Shown here piece after piece: positions 1-7,417 of a DNA stretch of 64,000 nucleotides. Below the pieces are notes generated by a model. That model ran no database searches. It was not told the origin of the DNA and worked only from the letters and a program-made list of their open reading frames with translations. The stretch comes from Herminiimonas arsenicoxydans (GTDB lineage Bacteria; Pseudomonadota; Gammaproteobacteria; Burkholderiales; Burkholderiaceae_D): NCBI GenBank assembly GCA_000026125.1, contig CU207211.1, forward strand, positions 2,294,001 to 2,358,000, in the 5' to 3' direction. The translations under genes were made by a program, and so were the position numbers. The first letter of the stretch is position 1. Every line of letters starts with the position of its first letter.

Positions 1-38
1 ATGTTAAATTTTTGATGTTTTATCCCATTTAAGACGAA

Positions 39-437
39 ATGAAAACTATGAACATAATGAATAAACTAGTTTTGGTTTTCCTCGTTTTTTTTATTGGGGT
101 GACGCATGCGCAGCAAGCGCCTTCTTATCGAACATACGTTGATCTATACAACCAGGTAATGACAGGTAAGCGCGAGCTGAATTCGCTGACACAGGTTGAA
201 AAGTCGGGTGTGATTGCCGTTCACGCAACCATTCACAACTCATGCTCACGGCTTGACGGAGAATGCGCCACAGCGTGCAATGCAGCCAACGCATTGAAAG
301 ACGCGGCTTCTTATTTGCAGAGCTGCGCTGCGCGACATGATTATGCCGAGGATTGCAGCCGAAAATTCCGCGATGTGCGGCACGCCTTCGATGACTACGA
401 AACAGCCGTTTCGGCTGCCGCGCACTCTTGTTCCTAG
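39..437 (+). CDS. Secreted cysteine-containing protein, unknown function
   Basis: 132 codons. A hydrophobic N-terminus ending in THA-QQ looks like a Sec signal peptide with cleavage near residue 25, so the mature protein is probably periplasmic or secreted. The mature part has six cysteines, enough for disulfides, and no domain I recognise. Three in-frame ATGs (39, 48, 57) could start it; only the last gives a compact signal peptide (MNKLVLVFLVFF), but none has a strong ribosome site. It lies in the prophage end of the window, upstream of another small exported protein, and may be a cargo gene. The sequence TATCCCATTT just upstream (21-30) resembles the operator half-sites near 1.3 kb. Confidence 0.6.
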   Translation: MKTMNIMNKLVLVFLVFFIGVTHAQQAPSYRTYVDLYNQVMTGKRELNSLTQVEKSGVIAVHATIHNSCSRLDGECATACNAANALKDAASYLQSCAARHDYAEDCSRKFRDVRHAFDDYETAVSAAAHSCS

Positions 438-491
438 TAATTCACCAAGGCGAACCGGCACGCCACTATGCCGATTAATGGAGCAATAAAA

Positions 492-623
492 ATGAAGAAA
501 ATATCCGCAATTCTCGTCGGACTCATGATGCTAGCCAGCTCAGCAGCTTTCGCCCACCCTGGGGGAACTGACAGCAGCGGGTGCCACCACGACCGCAAAA
601 ACGGCGGCTATCACTGTCATTAA
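492..623 (+). CDS. Small exported YHYH-type peptide
   Basis: 43 codons, from ATG 492 to TAA 621-623, with GGAG (479-482) as ribosome site. Residues 1-21 form a signal peptide (AAFA-HP). The mature peptide is only about 22 residues and ends in CHHDRKNGGYHCH, a motif I know from short phage and plasmid proteins of the YHYH kind; the histidines and cysteines suggest metal binding, but no function is established. It follows the previous exported protein by 54 bp and is closed by the terminator at 641-677, so the two may be co-transcribed. Confidence 0.7.
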   Translation: MKKISAILVGLMMLASSAAFAHPGGTDSSGCHHDRKNGGYHCH

Positions 624-640
624 ATAAGAAGAGTGAACAA

Positions 641-677
641 ATAGCGACGGCGAAACTTTGCCGTCGCTATTTCTTTT
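641..677 (+). terminator. Rho-independent terminator
   Basis: A perfect 11-bp stem (641-651 with 660-670), an 8-nt loop and then TTCTTTT. It ends the unit holding the two exported small proteins. Confidence 0.85.
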
Positions 678-705
678 ATGTTTGCAGGTAAAACGGGAGA
701 ATTAA

Positions 706-966
706 ATGAACGACGACGCCATCCGCAACATTTTTGCAAAATGCCTAGCGCAGAGCGCCGTTATAGATGCGCTTATTGCGACCCATCCAGACCCGGCGGG
801 ACTCCTCCGGGCGATTCAACACCACTCTGAGCCGATGATTGTTGGCCTGTTGAACACCCAGGTACCGGAGGCGACCCGGGATCGAACGGAGGTAGAGCTA
901 AACGCCTTTCGTTTATTAGCCGAGAAACACGGTCAAGCTCAGCGCAAAGGGATTCTTCCATCGTAG
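706..966 (+). CDS. Hypothetical phage-region protein
   Basis: 86 codons starting at ATG 706 behind a good GGGAG ribosome site. No signal peptide or membrane segment; the protein is predicted soluble and mostly helical. I do not recognise a family. It is a single gene between the terminator at 641-677 and the terminator cluster at 1141-1239, so it is probably its own transcription unit. Function unknown. Confidence 0.6.
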   Translation: MNDDAIRNIFAKCLAQSAVIDALIATHPDPAGLLRAIQHHSEPMIVGLLNTQVPEATRDRTEVELNAFRLLAEKHGQAQRKGILPS

Positions 967-1140
967 CCTCCTTAAAAGCCAGACGATAGCGTGTCGTGGC
1001 ACCGGGGTGGCACTTTCGTTCGGCGCGGACTTGAGTAATTTAGGCGGGCGGGAGTCGGAGTGATCGGTGCCGCATTGGGATTGGCGGAAGGCTTTTTTAC
1101 GCCAGATAGACAAACCAATATGAATTTGCTTTAATACAAG

Positions 1141-1239
1141 TGGCGCCAGATCGGCGCCATTCCCCTTTTACCCGTCCATGAGGCGGGTATTTTTTTGCCG
1201 CCCGCTTCTGCTGCGCCCGCCTTGAGCGGGATTTTTTTT
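1141..1239 (+). terminator. Three tandem terminator-like hairpins
   Basis: Hairpin 1: 7-bp stem 1141-1147/1153-1159, followed by a C- and T-rich stretch. Hairpin 2: TACCCG/CGGGTA (1169-1174/1184-1189) followed by eight T. Hairpin 3: CCCGC/GCGGG (1216-1220/1226-1230) followed by A and eight T. The cluster insulates the regulated promoter at 1292-1320 from transcription coming from the left. The rest of 967-1355 holds no gene I can support. Confidence 0.75.
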
Positions 1240-1276
1240 GCCTGTTGTTTCTAGCGCGGGATTTATTTTTATCTTT

Positions 1277-1320
1277 TATCCCGTTTATGGGTTGACATAT
1301 CCCATTTGCGGGATTATTCT
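1277..1320 (+). promoter_or_regulatory. Promoter with overlapping operator repeats
   Basis: TTGACA (1292-1297), a 17-bp spacer and TATTCT (1315-1320) make a strong sigma-70 promoter for the rightward phage operon. Two copies of TATCCC(A/G)TTT start at 1277 and 1298, exactly 21 bp apart. Each begins a CCC-N6-GGG palindrome; the second (ATCCC-N6-GGGAT, 1299-1314) fills the spacer between -35 and -10. A repressor bound there would block RNA polymerase. A third half-site is at 21-30. Confidence 0.75.
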
Positions 1321-1355
1321 CACTCCATCAAATCACCAAACAGATGGAGAAGCAA

Positions 1356-1484
1356 ATGACCGGACACAACCGCATCCCTACCAAAGCACCGCTGATCAGC
1401 GAACGTCGCGCACGCGCCCTGGCTGAAGCAATGATCCTCGGCTTGGCTGTCGCTGCTTTCATCGTCCTGCTGGTGACGGTATGA
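1356..1484 (+). CDS. Small membrane protein, first gene of phage operon
   Basis: 42 codons from ATG 1356, with GGAG eight bases upstream, to TGA 1482-1484. The first 24 residues are basic and polar; the last 18 (ILGLAVAAFIVLLVTV) form one membrane helix, so it is probably an N-in inner-membrane peptide. Its stop overlaps the next start (ATGA at 1481), which supports translation. It is the first gene after the operator-covered promoter, 36 bp from the -10. Function unknown. Confidence 0.65.
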   Translation: MTGHNRIPTKAPLISERRARALAEAMILGLAVAAFIVLLVTV

Positions 1485-1837
1485 GCCTCGCCCTCGCCCA
1501 ACGTCAATACGACCGCATGGAGCCTGTCGCGGCAACCGCCGAAGATTGGACGCCACTGGCACGCCGCACTGTTACTGATTCGGATGTGGAGCAGTTCATC
1601 GCCGTCATTGCTGAAGAAGGTACGTATCCGGATTGCCTGGGCATGCACCGCAACGCTGGCTCTGTATATGCCGCCATCGCTCAACAGTGGGTGAAGGACA
1701 AGGAAGCGGTCGGCCAGATCATCGGCCCGGCGTTCTGGCAGTGGGCTAAGTCAGCCGCGCACGTTGCCGAGTTTGGCAAGCCGATTCAGTTGGCTGAACT
1801 GCCTGCGATTTTGCAGAAGCAAGCTGGCTTTAAGTAA
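1481..1837 (+). CDS. Hypothetical phage protein
   Basis: 118 codons, starting inside the stop of the small membrane protein (ATGA overlap). Predicted soluble and helical, without signal peptide or recognised domain. Its place at the head of a phage early operon suggests a role in early phage or recombination functions, but nothing in the sequence says which. Confidence 0.65.
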   Translation: MSLALAQRQYDRMEPVAATAEDWTPLARRTVTDSDVEQFIAVIAEEGTYPDCLGMHRNAGSVYAAIAQQWVKDKEAVGQIIGPAFWQWAKSAAHVAEFGKPIQLAELPAILQKQAGFK

Positions 1838-1853
1838 TTAAACGGGAGACACG

Positions 1854-2084
1854 ATGAGCAAGAACCTTGAACGAATCCTGATTGCAGCCGCCATTGTCGG
1901 GTTGCTTATTGCTTACGGACTTGTCGGCACATCCGACATGCAGGCAGAGCAGGAAGACGCGGCGTACACCGCTGAAATCATGGCAGCAGCGAAGAACGAA
2001 GCCATCAACCGCCAGCGCGCAGAGCAATGGCACAACTTAAACAAGCAGGCCAATGAAATGTTGGCTTTAGGGGAAATCAAATGA
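1854..2084 (+). CDS. Small single-span membrane protein with helical tail
   Basis: 76 codons with a GGGAG ribosome site. Residues 7-25 are one hydrophobic helix (ILIAAAIVGLLIAYGLVG); the rest is a charged, alanine-rich helix with several Gln and Glu, likely cytoplasmic or periplasmic coiled coil. Its end overlaps the next start by 4 bp (ATGA at 2081). It is too small to be confident of a family; a spanin, holin or exclusion role cannot be told apart here. Confidence 0.65.
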   Translation: MSKNLERILIAAAIVGLLIAYGLVGTSDMQAEQEDAAYTAEIMAAAKNEAINRQRAEQWHNLNKQANEMLALGEIK

Positions 2085-2929
2085 ATGACGTTATTGAAAT
2101 GCCTCGCCGCGAAAGCGCCGGCCTGGTTGCAAATGAAGTGAACCGTTTTTCTGTTTCCGAGATTCGCGACCGCGTGAACCTGGTTCAGCAGGTAATGAAG
2201 GCGGTCATGCAGAAGGATACCCACTACGGGACTATTCCAGGCACGCCAAAGCCGACGCTGTACAAGCCGGGCGCGGAGCAGCTGTGCGTGACGTTCCGCA
2301 TCGCGCAGGAATACCGCATTGAGGATTTGAGCGATGCCCTTGTCGCCCGCTTCCGCGTGATCTGCGTCGGTCGCCATCAAGTTACAGGCACGGCATTGGG
2401 CGAAGGTGCAGGCGAATGCTCATCCGCAGAAGAAAAATATAAGTGGCGCGGTGCTGTTTGCACTCAGGAATTTGAAGCCACTCCAGAAACCATGCGCCGC
2501 CTCAAATTCTACAAGAACGGCGACAAAAAGACGCAGGTACGCACAGAAGCCGCTGACCTGTCGAACACCATCCTGAAGATGGCCTGCAAGCGCGCCATGA
2601 TCGCGATGACGCTCAACGTCACCGCTGCATCCGACATTTTCACTCAGGATATTGAAGATTTGCCGGAAGAGTTGCGGGCACATGAATCGACCGGCGCGCC
2701 GGTTAGCGACCCCGCCCTGCGCTCCAAATGGGTGAATGCAGCCAAAGCCGCGCCGGATGCCGACGCGCTACAAAAGGTCTGGACTGACGGGCTGGCAGAA
2801 ATCAAGCCGACCGGCGATATGACTGCGTACGACGAGTTCAAGGCCGCAGTCGCCGCGCGCGGTACTGATTTCAAAAAGCCCGAGCCCAAAGCAATGGCCG
2901 ATTTCGACGCAACCTATACACCGGAGTAA
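2081..2929 (+). CDS. Conserved phage protein (HYG-IPGT-KPTL-KPGAE type), probably recombination-linked
   Basis: 282 codons. Residues about 45-72 carry the phage-conserved sequence HYGTIPGTPKPTLYKPGAEQ. A CSS-x-EEKYKWR stretch and a D-x2-NT-x-LKMA-x-KRA-x(9)-AASDIFTQD block follow. I know this pattern from many temperate phages, where it sits next to YqaJ or lambda-exonuclease genes; its biochemical activity is not established to my knowledge. The neighbouring exonuclease (3 bp downstream) and SSB-like protein suggest the annealing or ssDNA-handling partner, which is inference from context. The last 90 residues are variable, alanine- and proline-rich. Confidence 0.7.
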   Translation: MNDVIEMPRRESAGLVANEVNRFSVSEIRDRVNLVQQVMKAVMQKDTHYGTIPGTPKPTLYKPGAEQLCVTFRIAQEYRIEDLSDALVARFRVICVGRHQVTGTALGEGAGECSSAEEKYKWRGAVCTQEFEATPETMRRLKFYKNGDKKTQVRTEAADLSNTILKMACKRAMIAMTLNVTAASDIFTQDIEDLPEELRAHESTGAPVSDPALRSKWVNAAKAAPDADALQKVWTDGLAEIKPTGDMTAYDEFKAAVAARGTDFKKPEPKAMADFDATYTPE

Positions 2930-2932
2930 CCC

Positions 2933-3568
2933 ATGATTTTCATAAATTGCGAGCAAGGCACTGAGGAATGGCACAAAGCACGTTGCGGCGTAATCACCGC
3001 CAGCAAGTTCCGTGATGCCGTCGAAACCACTGCCAAAGGCAAGCCAACTTCCAAGTCGGAACTGTATGCCGCGCAAGTGGCGCTGGAGCGCATCAGCGGC
3101 CTGCCATGCGACGAAGTATTCAACTCATGGCAGATGCGCCGCGGCACCGAACTGGAGCCAAAGGCGCGCATGGAATACGAAGCGCGCACCGGCAACCTTG
3201 CCAGTGAATCCGGCGTTGTACTCACGGACGATCGCTTGTTCGGTTACAGCACCGATGGCGAATTGAACGACGACGGCATTATTGAAATCAAGTGCCTGGC
3301 ATCGGCAATCGGCGTGCTGCAAATGTGGCGCGATCAGGATTTGTCCGACTACATGCACCAGATGCAAGGCGGCATGTGGATCACCGGGAAAAAGTATTGC
3401 GACTTTGTGATGTATGCGCCGCAGCTTGAATCGGTCGGCAAGCAGCTTTACACACAGCGCGTCGAGCGCGACGAGAAATTCATTGATGAAATGGTCGATC
3501 AGTTGCTGGCCTTTTCCCGCGTAGTTGATAAGAACGAATCCATTTTCCGCATGAAGGAAGCAGCATGA
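2933..3568 (+). CDS. YqaJ-type phage exonuclease
   Basis: 211 codons. It shows the YqaJ viral recombinase layout: QGT-x2-W-x3-R-x-G-x-ITASKF near residue 8-25, MRRGTELEPKA near 65, the PD-(D/E)xK core YSTDGEL...IIEIKC near 103-118, and the HQMQGGMWITG helix near 140. Such enzymes resect double-stranded DNA ends to give 3' overhangs for annealing. It lies 3 bp after the KPGAE-type protein and overlaps the next start by 4 bp. This module probably gives the phage RecA-independent recombination, as Red-alpha does in lambda. Confidence 0.88.
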   Translation: MIFINCEQGTEEWHKARCGVITASKFRDAVETTAKGKPTSKSELYAAQVALERISGLPCDEVFNSWQMRRGTELEPKARMEYEARTGNLASESGVVLTDDRLFGYSTDGELNDDGIIEIKCLASAIGVLQMWRDQDLSDYMHQMQGGMWITGKKYCDFVMYAPQLESVGKQLYTQRVERDEKFIDEMVDQLLAFSRVVDKNESIFRMKEAA

Positions 3569-4635
3569 CTACCGAACTCTTGGAAGCACCAATCTCAGCA
3601 GTCGCCGCATACAGCCCGTTCTATGCGCAGCTTGCCGAACTGGAAGAAAACAATTCGAAACTGGTTTTCAACTACGCGGACAAAAAAGGCAACAAGGAAG
3701 CGCGCAGCCATATCAATACTCTGCGTCTGACAAAGGGCGCGCTTGAGCGTGTTCGCAAGGACGAAAAGGCCGAGTCAATCAAGATCGGCAAAGCCATCGA
3801 TGCCGAGGCAAAGGAAATCGAAGCGCGTATTGAAGCAATGATTGTTGTTCATCAGGCCGAAATCGACCGCATCGAGCAATACGAAACTGACCGGATTGCC
3901 GAACTTGAAACACGCCTATTCGACATTGGAAGCACGGTAATTGACGGCAATAGTGCTGATATTGCAGCGGAAATTGAGCGCGTCCAGGCAATTGTTATTG
4001 ATGAGTCATGGCAGGAATTCGCTACTTCGGCGGCAATGAAAAAGGATTCGACCTTGGCCGGTTTGCGCGATCAGCTGGCGCTTGAGACGAAGCGCGAAGC
4101 GGAAGCCGCCGAACTGGCCAAGCTGCGCGCCGAATCCGAAGCGCGTGCGCTGAAAGATCGCGAAGAAGCGATCCGACGCGAAGCCGAACAGGCAGCAATT
4201 GCACGTGCAGCAGCGCAAGCAGCAGAAGAAAAAGCCGCAGCCGATCGCGCCATTCAGGAAGAGCGTGACAAGGCACTGCGCGAACAGGAAACCGCTGCAC
4301 GCCGTGAGCTTGAACTCAAACTCGCCGCAGAAAATGCCGAGCGTCGCCGCGTCGAAGCAGAACAGAACGCCGAGCGCGATCGTCTGAATGCGATTGAGCG
4401 CGCGGAGGCCGACAAGCAGCGCGCGGTGAAAGCCGAGCAGGATCGCGTGGCCGCTGCCGCCAAGGCAGAAGCTGACGCCCAGGCCAAACGCGAAGCCAAC
4501 AAAGCGCATCTGGCAAAGATCAACCGTGCGGCCGTTGCAGCGCTGGTGGCCGGTGGCATCACAGAAGACGACGCAAAGCTGGTCATCACAATGATCGCGA
4601 AGAATCAGATCCCATCCGTAACTATTAACTACTGA
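3565..4635 (+). CDS. Long coiled-coil phage protein
   Basis: 356 codons. Residues about 1-170 form a mixed helical head; residues about 180-320 are an almost unbroken Ala/Glu/Arg/Lys/Gln-rich coiled coil; the last 35 form a small conserved-looking tail (LVAGGITEDDAKLVITMIA...). I do not know the function. Its place between the exonuclease and the SSB-like gene, with overlapping starts, points to the same recombination or replication operon. Low-complexity coiled coils give many false matches to tropomyosin- or TolA-like proteins, so only the tail and head are informative. Confidence 0.75.
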   Translation: MTTELLEAPISAVAAYSPFYAQLAELEENNSKLVFNYADKKGNKEARSHINTLRLTKGALERVRKDEKAESIKIGKAIDAEAKEIEARIEAMIVVHQAEIDRIEQYETDRIAELETRLFDIGSTVIDGNSADIAAEIERVQAIVIDESWQEFATSAAMKKDSTLAGLRDQLALETKREAEAAELAKLRAESEARALKDREEAIRREAEQAAIARAAAQAAEEKAAADRAIQEERDKALREQETAARRELELKLAAENAERRRVEAEQNAERDRLNAIERAEADKQRAVKAEQDRVAAAAKAEADAQAKREANKAHLAKINRAAVAALVAGGITEDDAKLVITMIAKNQIPSVTINY

Positions 4636-4642
4636 GAACCAA

Positions 4643-4897
4643 ATGGCTGAATACGACAACACAAATCGCGGCGTCCTTTTTATCAATGACCGCAAGCAAG
4701 GCGACAAGCACCCGGATTACAAGGGAAGCATCAACGTGGGCGGGAAAGAGTTCTGGCTATCTGCCTGGATGAAAACCGGCGCTAAAGGTGAATTCATCAG
4801 CCTGTCGATTGAGCCCAAAGAGGCAAAGTCCGACGCAGCACCGGCACCAGCATCAAAGCCCGCATCTCGCGGCATGGACGATAAACCGCCGTTTTAA
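4643..4897 (+). CDS. SSB-like small phage protein with acidic-aromatic tail
   Basis: 84 codons. Residues 6-56 match a small beta-rich phage family (NDRKQGDKHPDYKGSINV...LSAWMKTG..FISLSIEPK), compact like an OB-type fold. A disordered Ala/Pro linker and the C-terminus MDDKPPF follow. That tail looks like the DDDIPF tip by which bacterial SSB recruits partners. I infer a single-strand DNA binding or partner-recruiting role beside the exonuclease; direct evidence is lacking. It ends the compact recombination block; the next gene begins 74 bp later. Confidence 0.65.
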   Translation: MAEYDNTNRGVLFINDRKQGDKHPDYKGSINVGGKEFWLSAWMKTGAKGEFISLSIEPKEAKSDAAPAPASKPASRGMDDKPPF

Positions 4898-4971
4898 TTT
4901 CCGAGGCCGCCCGGAGCCGTAGCCTTGCAATAGCGGGGCTAATCCGGGACATACAAATTACAAGGATGGAC

Positions 4972-5847
4972 ATGGAAAACAACCACCAAGACGGCGAGCG
5001 CGTATGCGTATCGCCTGAGCAGATGCAGGTAATAGTAGATCAATCCGGTGCGGATGAGCAACTTATCGCGCATTTGCGTTATGCAATGACGCAGGCAGAA
5101 ATACCGGCAGATTTCCGCGCTCCACTAATCGGACATTTCTGCAACGCTCTCGCATCCACCCAGCCAGCGCCACAGGCTGCGCCAATGTTTTGGTATCGGC
5201 CATTGCGTGACGGTCTGTACGAAGGCCCGGTGCATGCCAATTCCGTAGGTGGCAAGATGATGCGCGATGAGAAGCCGGATGAATGGCAACCGCTCTACGC
5301 CACCCCGCAGCCATTCCCAGCACCAGCAGTGCAAGCGCCTATCGCTTACATAAGCAAAGACCATTTGCAAAAAGCATTGATCGCTCCTTTCTTGTGCCGA
5401 GTAGAGCCAATATTGCGCGAAGGGATGGGATTAGTTCCGATGTATATTGCCGCTCCCATAGTAGCCACTGTGCCGAGCAAATCGTGGCCGTTTATCGAAT
5501 CTCCCGGCGAGTTTGCTACCCGCATGTCGAATGCCTTGATCGCGTTCAATGGTAATGTTCTGGCTGCGTGCCGCAACGTTTTGATCGAGGAGCCGCCAAC
5601 ATTCGCCGCCCCTATCAACACTGCTGCAACTGTCAACGATTCCTCTACAGTTGAAAACCGTAATTCTGTGATTGATGAGTGCGCAAAAATGGCTTTTGAG
5701 GAAGTGCGCAGACTGCCACTCGATGAGGTCTATTCTGAGAAACTCAATTTTGCGAAAGATGTTCAAGATGCCATCTTAAATCTACAGTCTCCAATCCGCG
5801 CAGCCAAAGGTAATGCGCCAGCAGGGGAGAGTGGAGAAAAGTCATGA
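4972..5847 (+). CDS. Modular hypothetical phage protein
   Basis: 291 codons from ATG 4972, chosen because AAGGA (4962-4966) is correctly spaced for it; an in-frame ATG at 4966 overlaps that site. Residues about 70-110 carry the WYRPLRDGLYEGP...EWQPLY sequence seen in mosaic phage accessory proteins; the flanks are unrelated-looking and Ala/Pro-rich (APAPQ linkers). No catalytic motif is visible. It starts a run of accessory genes whose starts overlap the previous stops, so it is probably translated with them. Function unknown. Confidence 0.6.
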   Translation: MENNHQDGERVCVSPEQMQVIVDQSGADEQLIAHLRYAMTQAEIPADFRAPLIGHFCNALASTQPAPQAAPMFWYRPLRDGLYEGPVHANSVGGKMMRDEKPDEWQPLYATPQPFPAPAVQAPIAYISKDHLQKALIAPFLCRVEPILREGMGLVPMYIAAPIVATVPSKSWPFIESPGEFATRMSNALIAFNGNVLAACRNVLIEEPPTFAAPINTAATVNDSSTVENRNSVIDECAKMAFEEVRRLPLDEVYSEKLNFAKDVQDAILNLQSPIRAAKGNAPAGESGEKS

Positions 5848-6119
5848 GCACCTCGCCAATTAAGCTACCGAAAATTACTGACGATGACCTGTCCATTCTG
5901 CACTACAACCCGAACACTAGCGACGTTATCGAATGGATACACGACTACGCACGCCAAGCCATCGCACAGACAGCACCAGCAGTGGCAGGTGAGGCGATAC
6001 CAACTTATACCACCGGCCATTGCGAGTACAACAAACAGCCGGGCGGTTGTCAGCAACATAACCTGCATTGCGGCTGGCCTGCATGCGATCAGCGCGCACT
6101 CGCTGCAAAGAAAGGTTAA
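5844..6119 (+). CDS. Hypothetical phage protein with Cys/His cluster
   Basis: 91 codons, overlapping the previous stop by 4 bp. The C-terminal third holds HCEYNKQPGGCQQHNLHCGW followed by PAC, four cysteines and three histidines in about 25 residues, a possible small zinc site. The N-terminal half is helical (VIEWIHDYARQAIAQ). I do not recognise the family. Confidence 0.55.
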   Translation: MSTSPIKLPKITDDDLSILHYNPNTSDVIEWIHDYARQAIAQTAPAVAGEAIPTYTTGHCEYNKQPGGCQQHNLHCGWPACDQRALAAKKG

Positions 6120-6121
6120 TC

Positions 6122-6733
6122 ATGGCAGAGATCAAGACAGTGCTGACCGACGCACAAAAGGAATTGATCTATAACGCATGGCGCGATCAAGGCGATGACG
6201 TAAGTTATGGCGACCTGATTGAAGACGTAGAACGCGAAGTCCTTTTGAGAATGGCAAAGCCTGTCGAATGGAAGTGCTGCGAGAAAATGGTTAAACAAGC
6301 CGGCAATACTGTTTGCTGCGGCGAACCTATCGAAGCCGCCCCGGCATCATCTGCAATGGCGATGCAGGCGGTAGATGCGAGCGATCCCGAAGCCAAGGGC
6401 AATATCTCGGCATGGCTTCGTCGTCGTGCGCATAACGATCTTGTCATCATTCCCGGTCGCTTGGCTGGTCAGATTGCAGACCATATCGATTGCCTGCAAT
6501 CACAACAATCGCCAGTGCAGGCTAGTGAGCCGGTAAATGATGCAGCACGCCGCTACGAAATCGTGCGCAGGCTAAATGTTCGCCAGTTCTCGCAACTGTA
6601 TAACCAAAACATCGCAGGCCAAGGCAACTTTGATGATCTTGTCGATCAGTTGGGCAAGCAGGCTAGTGATGCGGGGATTGTCAGTTGTCCGGAAATTCCG
6701 GATAACTCAATTGATGCGGGGAGGCAGGGATGA
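6122..6733 (+). CDS. Hypothetical phage protein
   Basis: 203 codons from ATG 6122, 2 bp after the previous stop, with AAAGG just upstream; longer in-frame starts to the left lie inside the previous gene. Contains a CCEKMVKQAGNTVCCGEP stretch (residues about 50-67) that could bind metal, and an Ala-rich linker with an acidic helical C-terminus. Like its neighbours it has shuffled modules and no catalytic motif. It overlaps the next start by 4 bp. Confidence 0.55.
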   Translation: MAEIKTVLTDAQKELIYNAWRDQGDDVSYGDLIEDVEREVLLRMAKPVEWKCCEKMVKQAGNTVCCGEPIEAAPASSAMAMQAVDASDPEAKGNISAWLRRRAHNDLVIIPGRLAGQIADHIDCLQSQQSPVQASEPVNDAARRYEIVRRLNVRQFSQLYNQNIAGQGNFDDLVDQLGKQASDAGIVSCPEIPDNSIDAGRQG

Positions 6734-7056
6734 GCGAACAACATTACGACGAAGTGATTGCGCCAAAGCTCGTCGAGATTGCAGAGCTATGCATCGCGGC
6801 TGGCATGTCATTTATAGCGACAGTTGAATACGAGCCTACCAAGCGCGGGACAACTCGCGTTATCGGGCCTAATAGCTGCCTTGCCATGCACATGCAAAAT
6901 CACTGCGCAAATACAGCGCCAAATATCGACGGCTATATTTTTGGGATAGCGAAATACTGCAATCGTGAAGGCATTGATATGTCATCAAGTATCACTATGC
7001 AGCCGTATATCGCCAAACCGCAACCAGACCAACCAGCGCAAGAGGTGGATAAGTGA
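6730..7056 (+). CDS. Hypothetical phage protein
   Basis: 108 codons, overlapping the stop of the previous gene by 4 bp. Predicted soluble and globular, with a helix-rich N-terminus (IAPKLVEIAELCIAAGMSFI) and a Pro/Gln-rich tail. No family recognised. Its stop overlaps the GTG start of the next short gene. Confidence 0.55.
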   Translation: MSEQHYDEVIAPKLVEIAELCIAAGMSFIATVEYEPTKRGTTRVIGPNSCLAMHMQNHCANTAPNIDGYIFGIAKYCNREGIDMSSSITMQPYIAKPQPDQPAQEVDK

Positions 7057-7223
7057 GTACAGATCGAGCAACATTTGAGATATGGCAGGACGGCATGTGC
7101 GTAGCGTCATCGAGCGGGCCCAGAGAAGACGCGCAAAGAGAGGCGCTGCACTATGCCGCAGTCTATGGGCAGGATGGTCCGGTCGAGCTTAGAGAAGTCA
7201 GAAAGGCTAAGGAGGATAAATGA
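7053..7223 (+). CDS. Short hypothetical phage protein, GTG start
   Basis: 56 codons from GTG 7053 (GTGA overlap with the previous stop) to TGA 7221-7223 (ATGA overlap with the excisionase start). Protein begins MSTDRATFEIWQDGM and includes SSSGPREDAQREALHYAAVYGQDG, which reads like a compact beta-alpha-beta fold. The two tight overlaps and the continuous reading frame argue that it is real. Function unknown. Confidence 0.6.
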   Translation: MSTDRATFEIWQDGMCVASSSGPREDAQREALHYAAVYGQDGPVELREVRKAKEDK

Positions 7224-7417
7224 ACGCAAGAATCGAAGCAGATATGATGCTGATCCCGCTGTTCTGCGCCCTCACCGGATATTCAGACAAGGCGGTACGG
7301 CGCAAGATCGAGGATGGTAAATGGTTGGAAGGCGTGCATTACACCCGCGCCCCAGACGGTCACATAACAATGAGCTATAAAGCATATAACGCATGGGCCC
7401 GAGGACAAGCGGCGTAG
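7220..7417 (+). CDS. xis: Excisionase-like protein
   Basis: 65 codons with a perfect AAGGAGG site inside the previous gene. The sequence PLFCALTGYSDKAVRRKIEDGKW...YNAWARG is the short winged-helix type found directly before tyrosine integrases: a small DNA-binding protein that bends the attachment site and drives excision. It overlaps the integrase start by 25 bp, so the two are translationally coupled. A transcriptional side role is common for such proteins but not visible here. Confidence 0.75.
   Translation: MNARIEADMMLIPLFCALTGYSDKAVRRKIEDGKWLEGVHYTRAPDGHITMSYKAYNAWARGQAA

Noticed and set aside
1005..1134. Two short frames that could be a frameshifted phage gene (GADLSNLGG... and ...IGAALGLAEGFF)
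   Set aside because: No good start or ribosome site and no recognised homology; too short to support.
4006..4707. 233-codon hydrophobic frame antisense to the coiled-coil gene
   Set aside because: The Cys/Phe/Leu-rich product arises from the complement of Ala/Glu/Arg codons.
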